Part shown: in pieces, positions 56,755-63,136 of the stretch
Layout: each line of letters begins with the position of its first letter
Numbering within the stretch: the stretch's first letter is position 1
Assembly: GCA_964630755.1 (NCBI GenBank)
Contig: CAZVYS010000003.1
Location: forward strand, 1 to 63,136
From: CAZVYS01 sp964630755
Lineage (GTDB): Bacteria > Patescibacteriota > Microgenomatia > UBA1400 > CG1-02-47-37
Direction: 5' to 3'
Length of the DNA: 63,136 bases
Position numbers and translations under genes: made by a program
The notes under the pieces: model-generated
The model's input: only the letters and a program-made list of their open reading frames with translations
Databases searched by the model: none
What the model was told of the DNA's origin: nothing

Positions 56755-58188
56755 ATGATTCCCACCTACCTAAAATCTCGTTCTTACCAACCTGCTAATC
56801 CAGATACTCTCTATCACCCCAGCGACCAAAAAACCTTTACTAAAACCATTCCCTTACCCAAAGACTTTTTTATTGCCGGTGCCGACGCTGCTTATCAAGT
56901 TGAAGGCACTCCTCCAGACTCCCTTCCCACCATTTGGGACACCTTCACTACTCAAAAAAAACTTACCCCCGCAGACCTTGGCATTGGTCGCTACCAACAC
57001 TACCAAAAACACGCCCAACTCATCATCAATCTTGGCTCCAAACACTACCGCACCTCTATCTCTATCTCTCGCATTCTAAATAAAAACGGCCAACCAAACC
57101 AAAAAGCTATCACTTGGTACCAAAACTACTTCAAACTGCTTCAAAAAGCTAACATCAAAATCTATCCCACTCTCTACCACTGGGAATTGCCTGCTTACCT
57201 TAAAAACGGCTGGAAAAATCCCCAATCAGTTGACCTGCTTGTCAAACACGCCCAGGTTGTTACCAAGCACCTTGATCAATACATCGAGGAATACTTTGTC
57301 TTAAACGAACCTTGGTGCAGTTCTTTGCTTAGCTATCACTTAGGCATTCACGCACCCGGCGAAACAAATCTCCAAGGCGCCCTTCTAGCCGCTCATCATC
57401 TCTTGCTTGGTAATGCCAAAGCTTTAAAAGCTAACAAAACAAAAAAACCACAGCCCAAGGTCAGTACCGTTCTCAACTTTGAACCAGCCTATCCGGCCAC
57501 CAACTCCAAATCCAACTTAACAGCCGCCAATCTAGCTGATGGTTACTACAATCGTTGGTTTATTGATCCAATTTACAAAGGCTCATACCCCAAACACATG
57601 ATCAAACACTACACCAAGAATAACGTCATGCCTCAACTTGAAAAAAAAGACCTCTCCACTATTCACCTTGGCTCTAAGCTTCACTCTTTAGGCGTAAACT
57701 ACTATCGCCCTTCTCTGGTTAAATCACTCGATAATCCCAAACCCAACCAGCCTCCATATCAATCAATCGTTCTCAAAGATGAACCCACCAACGACCTCGG
57801 TTGGCCAATTAACCCTATTGGCTTATTTGACTTACTTAACCAACTATACTCAGAATACAAATCTCACGGCCTCAATCAAATCTACATCACCGAAAATGGT
57901 CTCGCCCTCAACACCCCTCTTAACCCCCAAACAAAAACTATCAATGACTCCAAGCGCATCCAGTTCTTTAAGCAACATTTTTACCAAGTCGTAAAGGCCA
58001 TTAAGGCAGACATACCAATAAAGGGTTTTTTTATCTGGACCTTGTTTGATAACTTTGAATGGAGCGAAGGCTACAAACCAGAATCCTGCTTTGGCTTTAT
58101 CCACGTTGACAAAAATCAACAATGCTTTCCTAAAAAAAGCTACTTCTGGCTTCAGAAGCTCATCAAGTCTCGCCTCTTAGCCCCCTAG
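56755..58188 (+). CDS. Glycoside hydrolase family 1 (beta-glucosidase-like)
   Basis: 477 residues. FFIAGADAAYQVEG, acid/base Glu185 in VLNEPW, the GVNYYRP tyrosine region, nucleophile Glu380 in YITENGL, and GFFIWTLFDNFEWSEGY. No signal peptide, so a cytoplasmic beta-glucosidase or 6-phospho-beta-glucosidase. Its 3' end overlaps the GyrI-like gene by 12 nt convergently. Confidence 0.95.
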   Translation: MIPTYLKSRSYQPANPDTLYHPSDQKTFTKTIPLPKDFFIAGADAAYQVEGTPPDSLPTIWDTFTTQKKLTPADLGIGRYQHYQKHAQLIINLGSKHYRTSISISRILNKNGQPNQKAITWYQNYFKLLQKANIKIYPTLYHWELPAYLKNGWKNPQSVDLLVKHAQVVTKHLDQYIEEYFVLNEPWCSSLLSYHLGIHAPGETNLQGALLAAHHLLLGNAKALKANKTKKPQPKVSTVLNFEPAYPATNSKSNLTAANLADGYYNRWFIDPIYKGSYPKHMIKHYTKNNVMPQLEKKDLSTIHLGSKLHSLGVNYYRPSLVKSLDNPKPNQPPYQSIVLKDEPTNDLGWPINPIGLFDLLNQLYSEYKSHGLNQIYITENGLALNTPLNPQTKTINDSKRIQFFKQHFYQVVKAIKADIPIKGFFIWTLFDNFEWSEGYKPESCFGFIHVDKNQQCFPKKSYFWLQKLIKSRLLAP

Positions 58189-58848
58189 CTCACTGACAGG
58201 ATCACTGACAGGGTCTGACCCTGTCACAATCGGCATAATATAAGTTATCGTTTTTCTAGGAATATCATAAATCTCAATTCCAATCTCAGATTCCGCATAT
58301 CCTTTGTCTTGCCAGTGTTCTTGAATCACCGGATAAACCCTCATCGGTCCGATCATATAAGAAAGCATGGTTTTAATCGGAAACTCCACTACCATTGCTT
58401 GCATTGCCTCATATTCCTTTACCTCAAATTTCTCTCTCACTTCCACCAGTTTTTCCGCACTCAAGCCTTCAATCAAGCTGCCTACCTCACTTCTCAAATC
58501 CTCCTCTGCTGTTATTTTTGGATCACCATAATACACCCCCACCCCTCGAATCGGTTCTATCCCCATACCCACCAATCCTTCATACACTTCATCCATTGGT
58601 TTCTTGGTTTTTGTATAAGCACCTTTATGCTCCTTAACCGCCATCACCATCGCCGGCACTTGTTTTTCCACTACCACTGGCTTACTAAATCCCCCGCTAT
58701 ACCCCCATACTCCTCCTCCGACTAATACTGACCAAAAAATTGTTGCAAATATTTTTCTTGCCCAAAAACAACCCTTAGGGCACTCACTCTTACATCCACA
58801 AACACACTTGCACTCTTTCTTTTCTTTTTTCTTTTTGGTTTTTTTCAT
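58177..58848 (-). CDS. GyrI-like effector-binding domain protein with Cys-rich anchor
   Basis: 223 residues. Basic N-terminus, then CKCVCGCKSECPKGC (six Cys, 14-28), one transmembrane helix (about 32-50), then a GyrI-like domain (about 68-205): MDEVYEGLVGMGIEPIRGVGVYYGDP and SEIGIEIYDIP. Domain binds small molecules by family. The C-terminus TGSDPVSDPVSELGG includes the palindrome at 58207-58225. GGAGG precedes the start. Confidence 0.75.
   Translation of the reverse strand: MKKTKKKKEKKECKCVCGCKSECPKGCFWARKIFATIFWSVLVGGGVWGYSGGFSKPVVVEKQVPAMVMAVKEHKGAYTKTKKPMDEVYEGLVGMGIEPIRGVGVYYGDPKITAEEDLRSEVGSLIEGLSAEKLVEVREKFEVKEYEAMQAMVVEFPIKTMLSYMIGPMRVYPVIQEHWQDKGYAESEIGIEIYDIPRKTITYIMPIVTGSDPVSDPVSELGG
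58207..58225. repeat. Perfect palindrome at the end of the GyrI-like gene
   Basis: GACAGGGTC t GACCCTGTC, with a partial second GACAGGATC just to the left. Encodes part of SDPVSDPVS. Confidence 0.6.
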
Positions 58849-58918
58849 AAAACCTCCTGCAAGTTTTTAATTACTTATATTTTAACCAACGTGTTAAACT
58901 AAATCAAAGGAGGCTTAT

Positions 58919-59347
58919 ATGTCAAAATCAAAATTCGTTCTTAAAAAAAATCCAGGCCTAACTTTACTCACCACCCTCTATCTATTCTTCTTTGTTAACT
59001 CAGTCGTAATCCTACTAACAAACTACTTTTTCCCCAGTCATATTGTTCTTGGCACCAGTCATATCTCAAAAACATGGGCCGTCATTCACTCTATGAGCAC
59101 TTTAGCTTTTATCAACGCCTTTGCTATTCCTTTTGCAAGAGAACTAGAAAGAATCAAAGGTCGCCCACTTGCTCATAAAGAATGGGTGATTAAATACTTT
59201 GCCCTAAACTTTATTTCTCTTTGGGTTATCGCCCGTTTAGCTGAACAACTTGGCCTTGGTCTATCATCTTGGCTCGTTGTTTTTGCTCTAGCTGTAGTTT
59301 TCGACATCACTCAAGGCATTGCCATAATGTGGTTTAAAAAACAATAA
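58919..59347 (+). CDS. Integral membrane protein, four helices
   Basis: 142 residues. Helices at about 14-35 (LTLLTTLYLFFFVNSVVILL), 47-70 (ISKTWAVIHSMSTLAFIN), 92-113 and 119-138, no known family. AAAGGAGG precedes the ATG. It ends 7 nt before the convergent DUF4956 gene. No role assigned. Confidence 0.6.
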   Translation: MSKSKFVLKKNPGLTLLTTLYLFFFVNSVVILLTNYFFPSHIVLGTSHISKTWAVIHSMSTLAFINAFAIPFARELERIKGRPLAHKEWVIKYFALNFISLWVIARLAEQLGLGLSSWLVVFALAVVFDITQGIAIMWFKKQ

Positions 59348-59353
59348 AGATAC

Positions 59354-60037
59354 TTACACCAAGGCCTGATACTCAAAAAAACTAAAAGCTGCTTTTTTAT
59401 CAAGCTTTCTACACTCTTGCTTAATTGTCTCTAAACTTTCCATAACTTTTGGTTTTGCTAAAAACAGCATTACCTGTTTTTCTTCATCACTCGCCCGCCT
59501 CAACTTAACCTCTAAGCAATTCTCCTCAAAAATCCTTATCACTCGAGAAAGTTTTTGATGTTTTTCAAAAACAACTTCAACATGAAGCGCTTTTCTTTCT
59601 AAAAACTTGTCCTTCATTTTGCCAGATAAAAACGCCTGTCCAAACACTACTAGTAATATCAGTCCAAAAAACACACTTGTTAAACCTATTTGGCCAGCTC
59701 CAAACCCTAGTCCTAAAGTAATAGCTAAAAAGATATACACCAACTCCTCTGGATCTTTAATTGCCGACCTAAATCTAACAATCGATAAAGCACCCACTAA
59801 CCCTAAAGATAAAGTCAGAGACACTTTAATAATCGAAATAATCAACATAGTTGTCATAGCCATCACTGGGAAAATTGCCGCCAGCCGCCACCTATTAGAT
59901 AAACTCCTTCCCACCCAAACATAAACCAGTGACAACAAACTAGAAAGTAAAATCAATAACCCCACCCTGAGTAAAATCTTTATCACTTCAAATCCTAAAT
60001 TACTTTCTAACCAAAAATTAATTGAATCTAATACCAT
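59354..60037 (-). CDS. DUF4956 membrane protein
   Basis: 227 residues from ATG 60037. Helices in the first ~140 residues with the family block LGLVGALSIVRFRSAIKDPEELVYIFLAITLGLGFGAG, then a soluble C-terminal domain (KALHVEVVFEK...). Known: DUF4956 is found with VTC polyphosphate polymerases and CotH kinases, as here. TATACT lies 11 nt upstream. Confidence 0.9.
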   Translation of the reverse strand: MVLDSINFWLESNLGFEVIKILLRVGLLILLSSLLSLVYVWVGRSLSNRWRLAAIFPVMAMTTMLIISIIKVSLTLSLGLVGALSIVRFRSAIKDPEELVYIFLAITLGLGFGAGQIGLTSVFFGLILLVVFGQAFLSGKMKDKFLERKALHVEVVFEKHQKLSRVIRIFEENCLEVKLRRASDEEKQVMLFLAKPKVMESLETIKQECRKLDKKAAFSFFEYQALV

Positions 60038-60061
60038 AAATATCAATCAGTATATCATTTT

Positions 60062-61468
60062 TTACATCCACTGCTCACTTTTTTCTAAATACTCAATCGT
60101 TCTATTGTAAAAAGCGCCCGGCCTGTTTATTACAAATTCTTTTAATAACTCTACCCGTCTCTCCCATTCTTCAATACTGCCTACCACTTGATAATCACTT
60201 TCAGATGACTCACTCCCCCACCTCTTAATCTGTTTCTGCATTTCCGGCCTTATTTCCTCAGCTAATTCATCTATTATCTTAACTGCTTTTTCCCCACTTA
60301 ACCCATCTTCAACTAATTCCTCTACTCTATGTAAATATCTTCTCCGAAAACCTTGATCAAAAAACAAATTTCGAAACAAAAAAGCATCATCTAATAACAA
60401 ATTATAACTATCTGTCTTAGCTGAAATTCTCATCTTTTCCTTTGTTTCTGTACTTGAGCCAAAACCTACGTCCAAATCAAACAATAACCATCTAAATCGA
60501 CCATCTAGCACTTCGAGTTCGTCAAGATTTATTCCTTTCATTGGCTCCACCTTAAACCGCCATGCCTTTATATTGTTATTTGGCCAATCTTGATTCATAA
60601 AAAATAATTCAAGCAGCAAATAATCAAGTAAATTACTAGCATCAACTCTATCTTGAATTGAAGTATATCCTTCACACCCTCCGCACGCACGAACAGCACT
60701 TAAAATCAAATTATACCTTTTCGCTTCAGGCATATCTCCTTTATCTACTGCAACTGCCTGTCCTCGATCCTCTCCACTCCTCAACGGTACTTCTATCATT
60801 CCTAGCATGCCTGGCCTAATTCGATACTTTTCCTTAAAATACTCATCATCATATCTTTCTTGCAAAAGATATAAACCCCAATACTCGTTATTCAAATAAA
60901 CCACTACTGGTCGTCCTAACTGCACTTCTAAATCCGAAACACTCTTAGCTAATCGACTTGCCAGCTGATCTCTCATCATTGTTAAATTACTGTCACTCAC
61001 TCGTAAAACCAAGCTCCCGTATCGACTATTTCCCTCTTCTCCAAAAAATGGATACTCAAACATTGAATTTTCCCCCTCATTATCTTTTGCTAATAATCGA
61101 AACGCTTTTTGAGGCATTGATCTCATATTCCACCCATGAAGCCTCAGCCCTATATTTTGACTTAGCTCAAGCTTGCCTTCTTTGTCGTAATAATTCAAAA
61201 CAGCTTCCCGTTCCCAAGCATCTCCTGTTTGATATATATTCTCATTCTCACCCTTAACATAAATGCCTATTTCTTCATCCCACAAATTATCTGGATTAGT
61301 AGTAATCGCCAAAACTGGCAAATCATGCTCCTGTCCTTGCCATATTTCCTCAACTCTTGAAAAGCTCTTGCTAAGCCAAAAAGCCAACCAACCCACCACA
61401 ATCAAAGCTATTAAAAACGTCATCATCCACCACTTTCCCAACATTCTTTTTCGTTTCTTTAGCCACAT
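60062..61468 (-). CDS. CotH-family atypical kinase
   Basis: 468 residues. N-terminal membrane anchor (about 14-33), then the CotH fold: GLRLHGWNMRSMPQKAFRLLA, RDQLASRLAKSV, YLNNEYWGLYLLQERYDDEYFKE, NQDWPNNNIKAWRFK and FRWLLFDLDVGFGSS with the metal Asp. CotH proteins phosphorylate proteins such as spore-coat CotB; target here unknown. Ten nt overlap with the VTC gene. Confidence 0.9.
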   Translation of the reverse strand: MWLKKRKRMLGKWWMMTFLIALIVVGWLAFWLSKSFSRVEEIWQGQEHDLPVLAITTNPDNLWDEEIGIYVKGENENIYQTGDAWEREAVLNYYDKEGKLELSQNIGLRLHGWNMRSMPQKAFRLLAKDNEGENSMFEYPFFGEEGNSRYGSLVLRVSDSNLTMMRDQLASRLAKSVSDLEVQLGRPVVVYLNNEYWGLYLLQERYDDEYFKEKYRIRPGMLGMIEVPLRSGEDRGQAVAVDKGDMPEAKRYNLILSAVRACGGCEGYTSIQDRVDASNLLDYLLLELFFMNQDWPNNNIKAWRFKVEPMKGINLDELEVLDGRFRWLLFDLDVGFGSSTETKEKMRISAKTDSYNLLLDDAFLFRNLFFDQGFRRRYLHRVEELVEDGLSGEKAVKIIDELAEEIRPEMQKQIKRWGSESSESDYQVVGSIEEWERRVELLKEFVINRPGAFYNRTIEYLEKSEQWM

Positions 61469-62109
61469 AGCTGCACTCCCATCATGTACTTAGAAGACTT
61501 AGATATCCTTAACGGCCAATCCTGAACAATTCTATCAAGCCACTTGTCATTCTTAACCTTATACTTTGCTTCTAAAATAGTCCCTTGTAGTCGATTAACC
61601 ATTCTTTTCTTATTAAAATCTCTGATATGTTGAAATCTTAAATCACTATCAATCGTCACTCTTATCTGATGAGCCTCAGTTCTAAAATACTTCCTTTCAT
61701 AAGAATTAACCATGACTGGACACAGATCATAAGCTTCGCTTGCCGACAACTTCAACCACTCACGCACATGTTTTTTTAACTTATTTAAACCTATCTTATT
61801 AATATCCTGCTTTAATTTATATACTTCTTTTCTTAATACTTCTCCATCTCTCATTTTTACTTCAAGTTGTACCGGACTTAACTTTTCATCATGCTCATAC
61901 CACCTTACTCTTACTTTTTTTCTTCTTTGCCCCCCCATTAAATTTTGTTGATAATACAACTTGTCAGGAGTGTCAAAATACATTGACCACACTCGTCTTT
62001 GATAATACAACTGTTTAAAATAAGAAGCCCCTGTTTTCAAAAAACCTTCCAGTTGATCTGGTAAATAATCCTCTGTTAAATACTTCCTTTCATATCGAAA
62101 CTGGGTCAT
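61459..62109 (-). CDS. VTC-domain polyphosphate polymerase-like protein
   Basis: 216 residues. FRYERKYLTEDY, SMYFDTPDKLYYQQN, KKVRVRWYEHDE, VQLEVKMRDGEVLRKEVYKL and GTILEAKYKVKND are the tunnel-fold strands of the VTC domain with alternating Arg/Lys and Glu. Known VTC4 makes polyphosphate from ATP. TAGAAT (62115-62120) lies 5 nt before the ATG; it heads the VTC-CotH-DUF4956 operon. Confidence 0.9.
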   Translation of the reverse strand: MTQFRYERKYLTEDYLPDQLEGFLKTGASYFKQLYYQRRVWSMYFDTPDKLYYQQNLMGGQRRKKVRVRWYEHDEKLSPVQLEVKMRDGEVLRKEVYKLKQDINKIGLNKLKKHVREWLKLSASEAYDLCPVMVNSYERKYFRTEAHQIRVTIDSDLRFQHIRDFNKKRMVNRLQGTILEAKYKVKNDKWLDRIVQDWPLRISKSSKYMMGVQLCG

Positions 62110-62114
62110 AGCCT

Positions 62115-62120
62115 ATTCTA
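62115..62120 (-). promoter_or_regulatory. -10 box TAGAAT of the VTC operon
   Basis: Minus-strand TAGAAT with a 5-nt gap to ATG 62109. Inferred near-leaderless. Confidence 0.45.
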
Positions 62121-62137
62121 TCAAACGAAATTACCCA

Positions 62138-62881
62138 TTAATGTTCGTGTGGCACTACCAACAAAACCAAATACATCAAAATCACTCCCAAAAGCATTAC
62201 CCCCACTGCCTTGCTTTTTTCAAGCTCTTCGTCTGCGTGTGGCAAAAAATCACTCGCCCCAAGATAAAGAAACATCCCAGCCACCATTGCTAACAAATAC
62301 CCCACTACCACCCCACTAACATTCAAGTAATAAGTTAAAACCGCTCCCACCACCGTCATCAAAGCTGACACTAAGTTAACACCAAAAATCTTGCCTCTTT
62401 TCCAGCCGATTTTCAGCAAAATTCCAAAATCTCCAATCTCATGCGGCACTTCATGAAGTAAATTCGACACTGCTGTCACCAATCCCAAACCCGGATTAAC
62501 AAGATAACTAGCCGTTATCGCCACCCCATCCACCAAATGATGAATCATATCTCCCACCATCACCATCCAGGCTGATCCTTGATGGTCTTTACAACCACTG
62601 CCATGGTCATGATGGTGTAAATCACAACATAAATTCTCAAACAAATATGCTCCTAAAAAACTAAGTAAAGCCACCAAAAATCCTTTGTGGTCAATCAAAT
62701 GAATTGACTCAGGCAATAATCCTAACATTGCTACTGTCAAAAGCACACCTGCTGCAAACGGCACTGAATAGCTAGATAGTACCTTTGTCCATTTTTTCAC
62801 CGATAAAAACACCACTCCTACTATCAAAGCCACCACACTTCCCAGTAATGCCAGCAACACTATATTAACTATATCGTTCAT
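62138..62881 (-). CDS. ZIP-family metal transporter
   Basis: 247 residues, about eight helices. A His-rich loop (HHHDHGSGCKDH) between TM3 and TM4, then MIHHLVDGVAITASYL and SNLLHEVPHEIGDFGILLK, the ZIP transmembrane metal site in TM4/TM5. Imports zinc or iron by family. TATAAA 8 nt upstream is a possible promoter, and an F2 composite lies just beyond. Confidence 0.92.
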   Translation of the reverse strand: MNDIVNIVLLALLGSVVALIVGVVFLSVKKWTKVLSSYSVPFAAGVLLTVAMLGLLPESIHLIDHKGFLVALLSFLGAYLFENLCCDLHHHDHGSGCKDHQGSAWMVMVGDMIHHLVDGVAITASYLVNPGLGLVTAVSNLLHEVPHEIGDFGILLKIGWKRGKIFGVNLVSALMTVVGAVLTYYLNVSGVVVGYLLAMVAGMFLYLGASDFLPHADEELEKSKAVGVMLLGVILMYLVLLVVPHEH

Positions 62882-62900
62882 TTTGTTATTTTATAACAAA

Positions 62901-62968
62901 AGGTTCCGAACTTCAGCAATTTGCTAAAAAGCAAATTTGCGACTTCGTTAGAAGCTAGTTCGGAACCT
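62901..62968 (-). repeat. F2 composite repeat upstream of the ZIP gene
   Basis: Outer AGGTTCCGAAC...GTTCGGAACCT (68 bp) with a nested GCAAATTTGC...GCAAATTGC hairpin. Longest F2 copy, as if another element was inserted in the loop. Confidence 0.7.
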
Positions 62969-62982
62969 CCGTAAATTAAAAC

Positions 62983-63136
62983 TTAAAACCTTTTTGGGCC
63001 ACGGTTGTATCCCCCGCCACCTCGATTGTCATTTCGTTGCTTCATATAGCAATCACGACAATAAACCGGTCTGTCTCCAGATGGTTTAAAAGGCACTTGA
63101 GCTTTGTTGCCACAGCTTGAGCAAGTAACTTCAAAC
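62983..63136 (-). CDS. Zinc-ribbon protein, C-terminal part (start outside the window)
   Basis: Open frame from the right edge to TAA at 62983-62985, 50 residues. Two CxxC: VTCSSCGNKAQVPFKPSG and RPVYCRDCYMK form a zinc ribbon, then a Gly/Arg tail (NRGGGGYNRGPKRF). Style seen in CPR small zinc-ribbon proteins with nucleic-acid-like RGG tails. Start lies past the window. Confidence 0.82.
   Translation of the reverse strand, partial: FEVTCSSCGNKAQVPFKPSGDRPVYCRDCYMKQRNDNRGGGGYNRGPKRF

Noticed and set aside
1..63136. Alternative genetic code with UGA as Gly (known in some CPR groups)
   Set aside because: ATGA overlaps in the nrd and suf operons, and TGA ends sufC, showing UGA is a stop here.

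Overview
The window reads as one chromosomal stretch of an AT-rich, small-genome bacterium, most likely a Patescibacteria/CPR member (a Microgenomates-like lineage is my guess from gene style, not proven). Supporting signs are the mix of DUF5667, DUF4342, DUF3179 and TraG-like ATPase genes, the split of central metabolism into small operons, NAD salvage instead of synthesis, a simple SUF system, and short tightly overlapping genes. UGA is used as a stop (ATGA overlaps in the nrd operon), so the code is standard. The plus strand is C-rich and G-poor throughout, and most genes lie on the minus strand, which therefore looks like the leading strand of a single replichore.

Layout. 0-5.4 kb: kinase-like protein, FtsB-like protein, tyrosine recombinase, tRNA-Ile(UAU), TraG/VirD4-like ATPase. 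5.4-16.7 kb: a cobalamin and deoxynucleotide block with NrdR, three tandem adenosylcobalamin-dependent (class II) ribonucleotide reductases, Maf and a corrinoid adenosyltransferase. It is preceded by a large acidic protein of unknown function under a cobalamin riboswitch. 16.7-24 kb: DUF5667 protein, kinase, two class A penicillin-binding proteins, beta-lactamase-like protein. 24-28.7 kb: sugar-phosphate operon (LOG, RpiB, GAPDH, epimerase, PfkB kinase). 28.8-33.6 kb: glycosyltransferase, ferredoxin, methyltransferase, flavin reductase, PncB/PncA NAD salvage. 33.6-42.4 kb: SUF iron-sulphur operon with Rrf2 regulator, then PGK, class II aldolase and GlpX. 42.4-47.2 kb: two-subunit NiFe hydrogenase with maturation protease, DUF6390-like protein, HypC, and a superoxide dismutase with a cysteine-rich insert. 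47-56.7 kb: envelope and stress genes, ECF sigma factor, nucleotide enzymes, toxin-antitoxin pair, MFS exporter. 56.7-63.1 kb: GH1 glycosidase, DUF4956-CotH-VTC cassette, ZIP transporter, partial zinc-ribbon protein.

The most unusual signal is a dispersed family of about 75-80 bp elements (called F1 here). Each has two short hairpins, both usually with a GAAT tetraloop, joined by a linker ending near CTTTGCAAACTTTA. Stems vary between copies but stay paired. I find twelve two-hairpin copies and one half copy, all reading in the same direction on the plus strand. Several sit in frame inside genes (maf, one nrdJ, both PBP genes) or form gene ends (GIY-YIG, PfkB, GAPDH, beta-lactamase-like). A second family (F2, GGTTnCGAAC...GTTCGnAACC hairpins) forms a shared 5' leader on two unrelated genes with very strong ribosome sites, and also lies inside the hydrogenase large-subunit gene.

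Regulation visible in sequence: a cobalamin riboswitch whose terminator also contains the ribosome site; a pair of NrdR boxes 31 bp apart over the nrdR promoter; a palindromic operator over the toxin-antitoxin promoter; an Rrf2 regulator in the suf operon; and many apparently leaderless genes, with a -10 hexamer ending exactly 6 nt before the ATG in ten cases.
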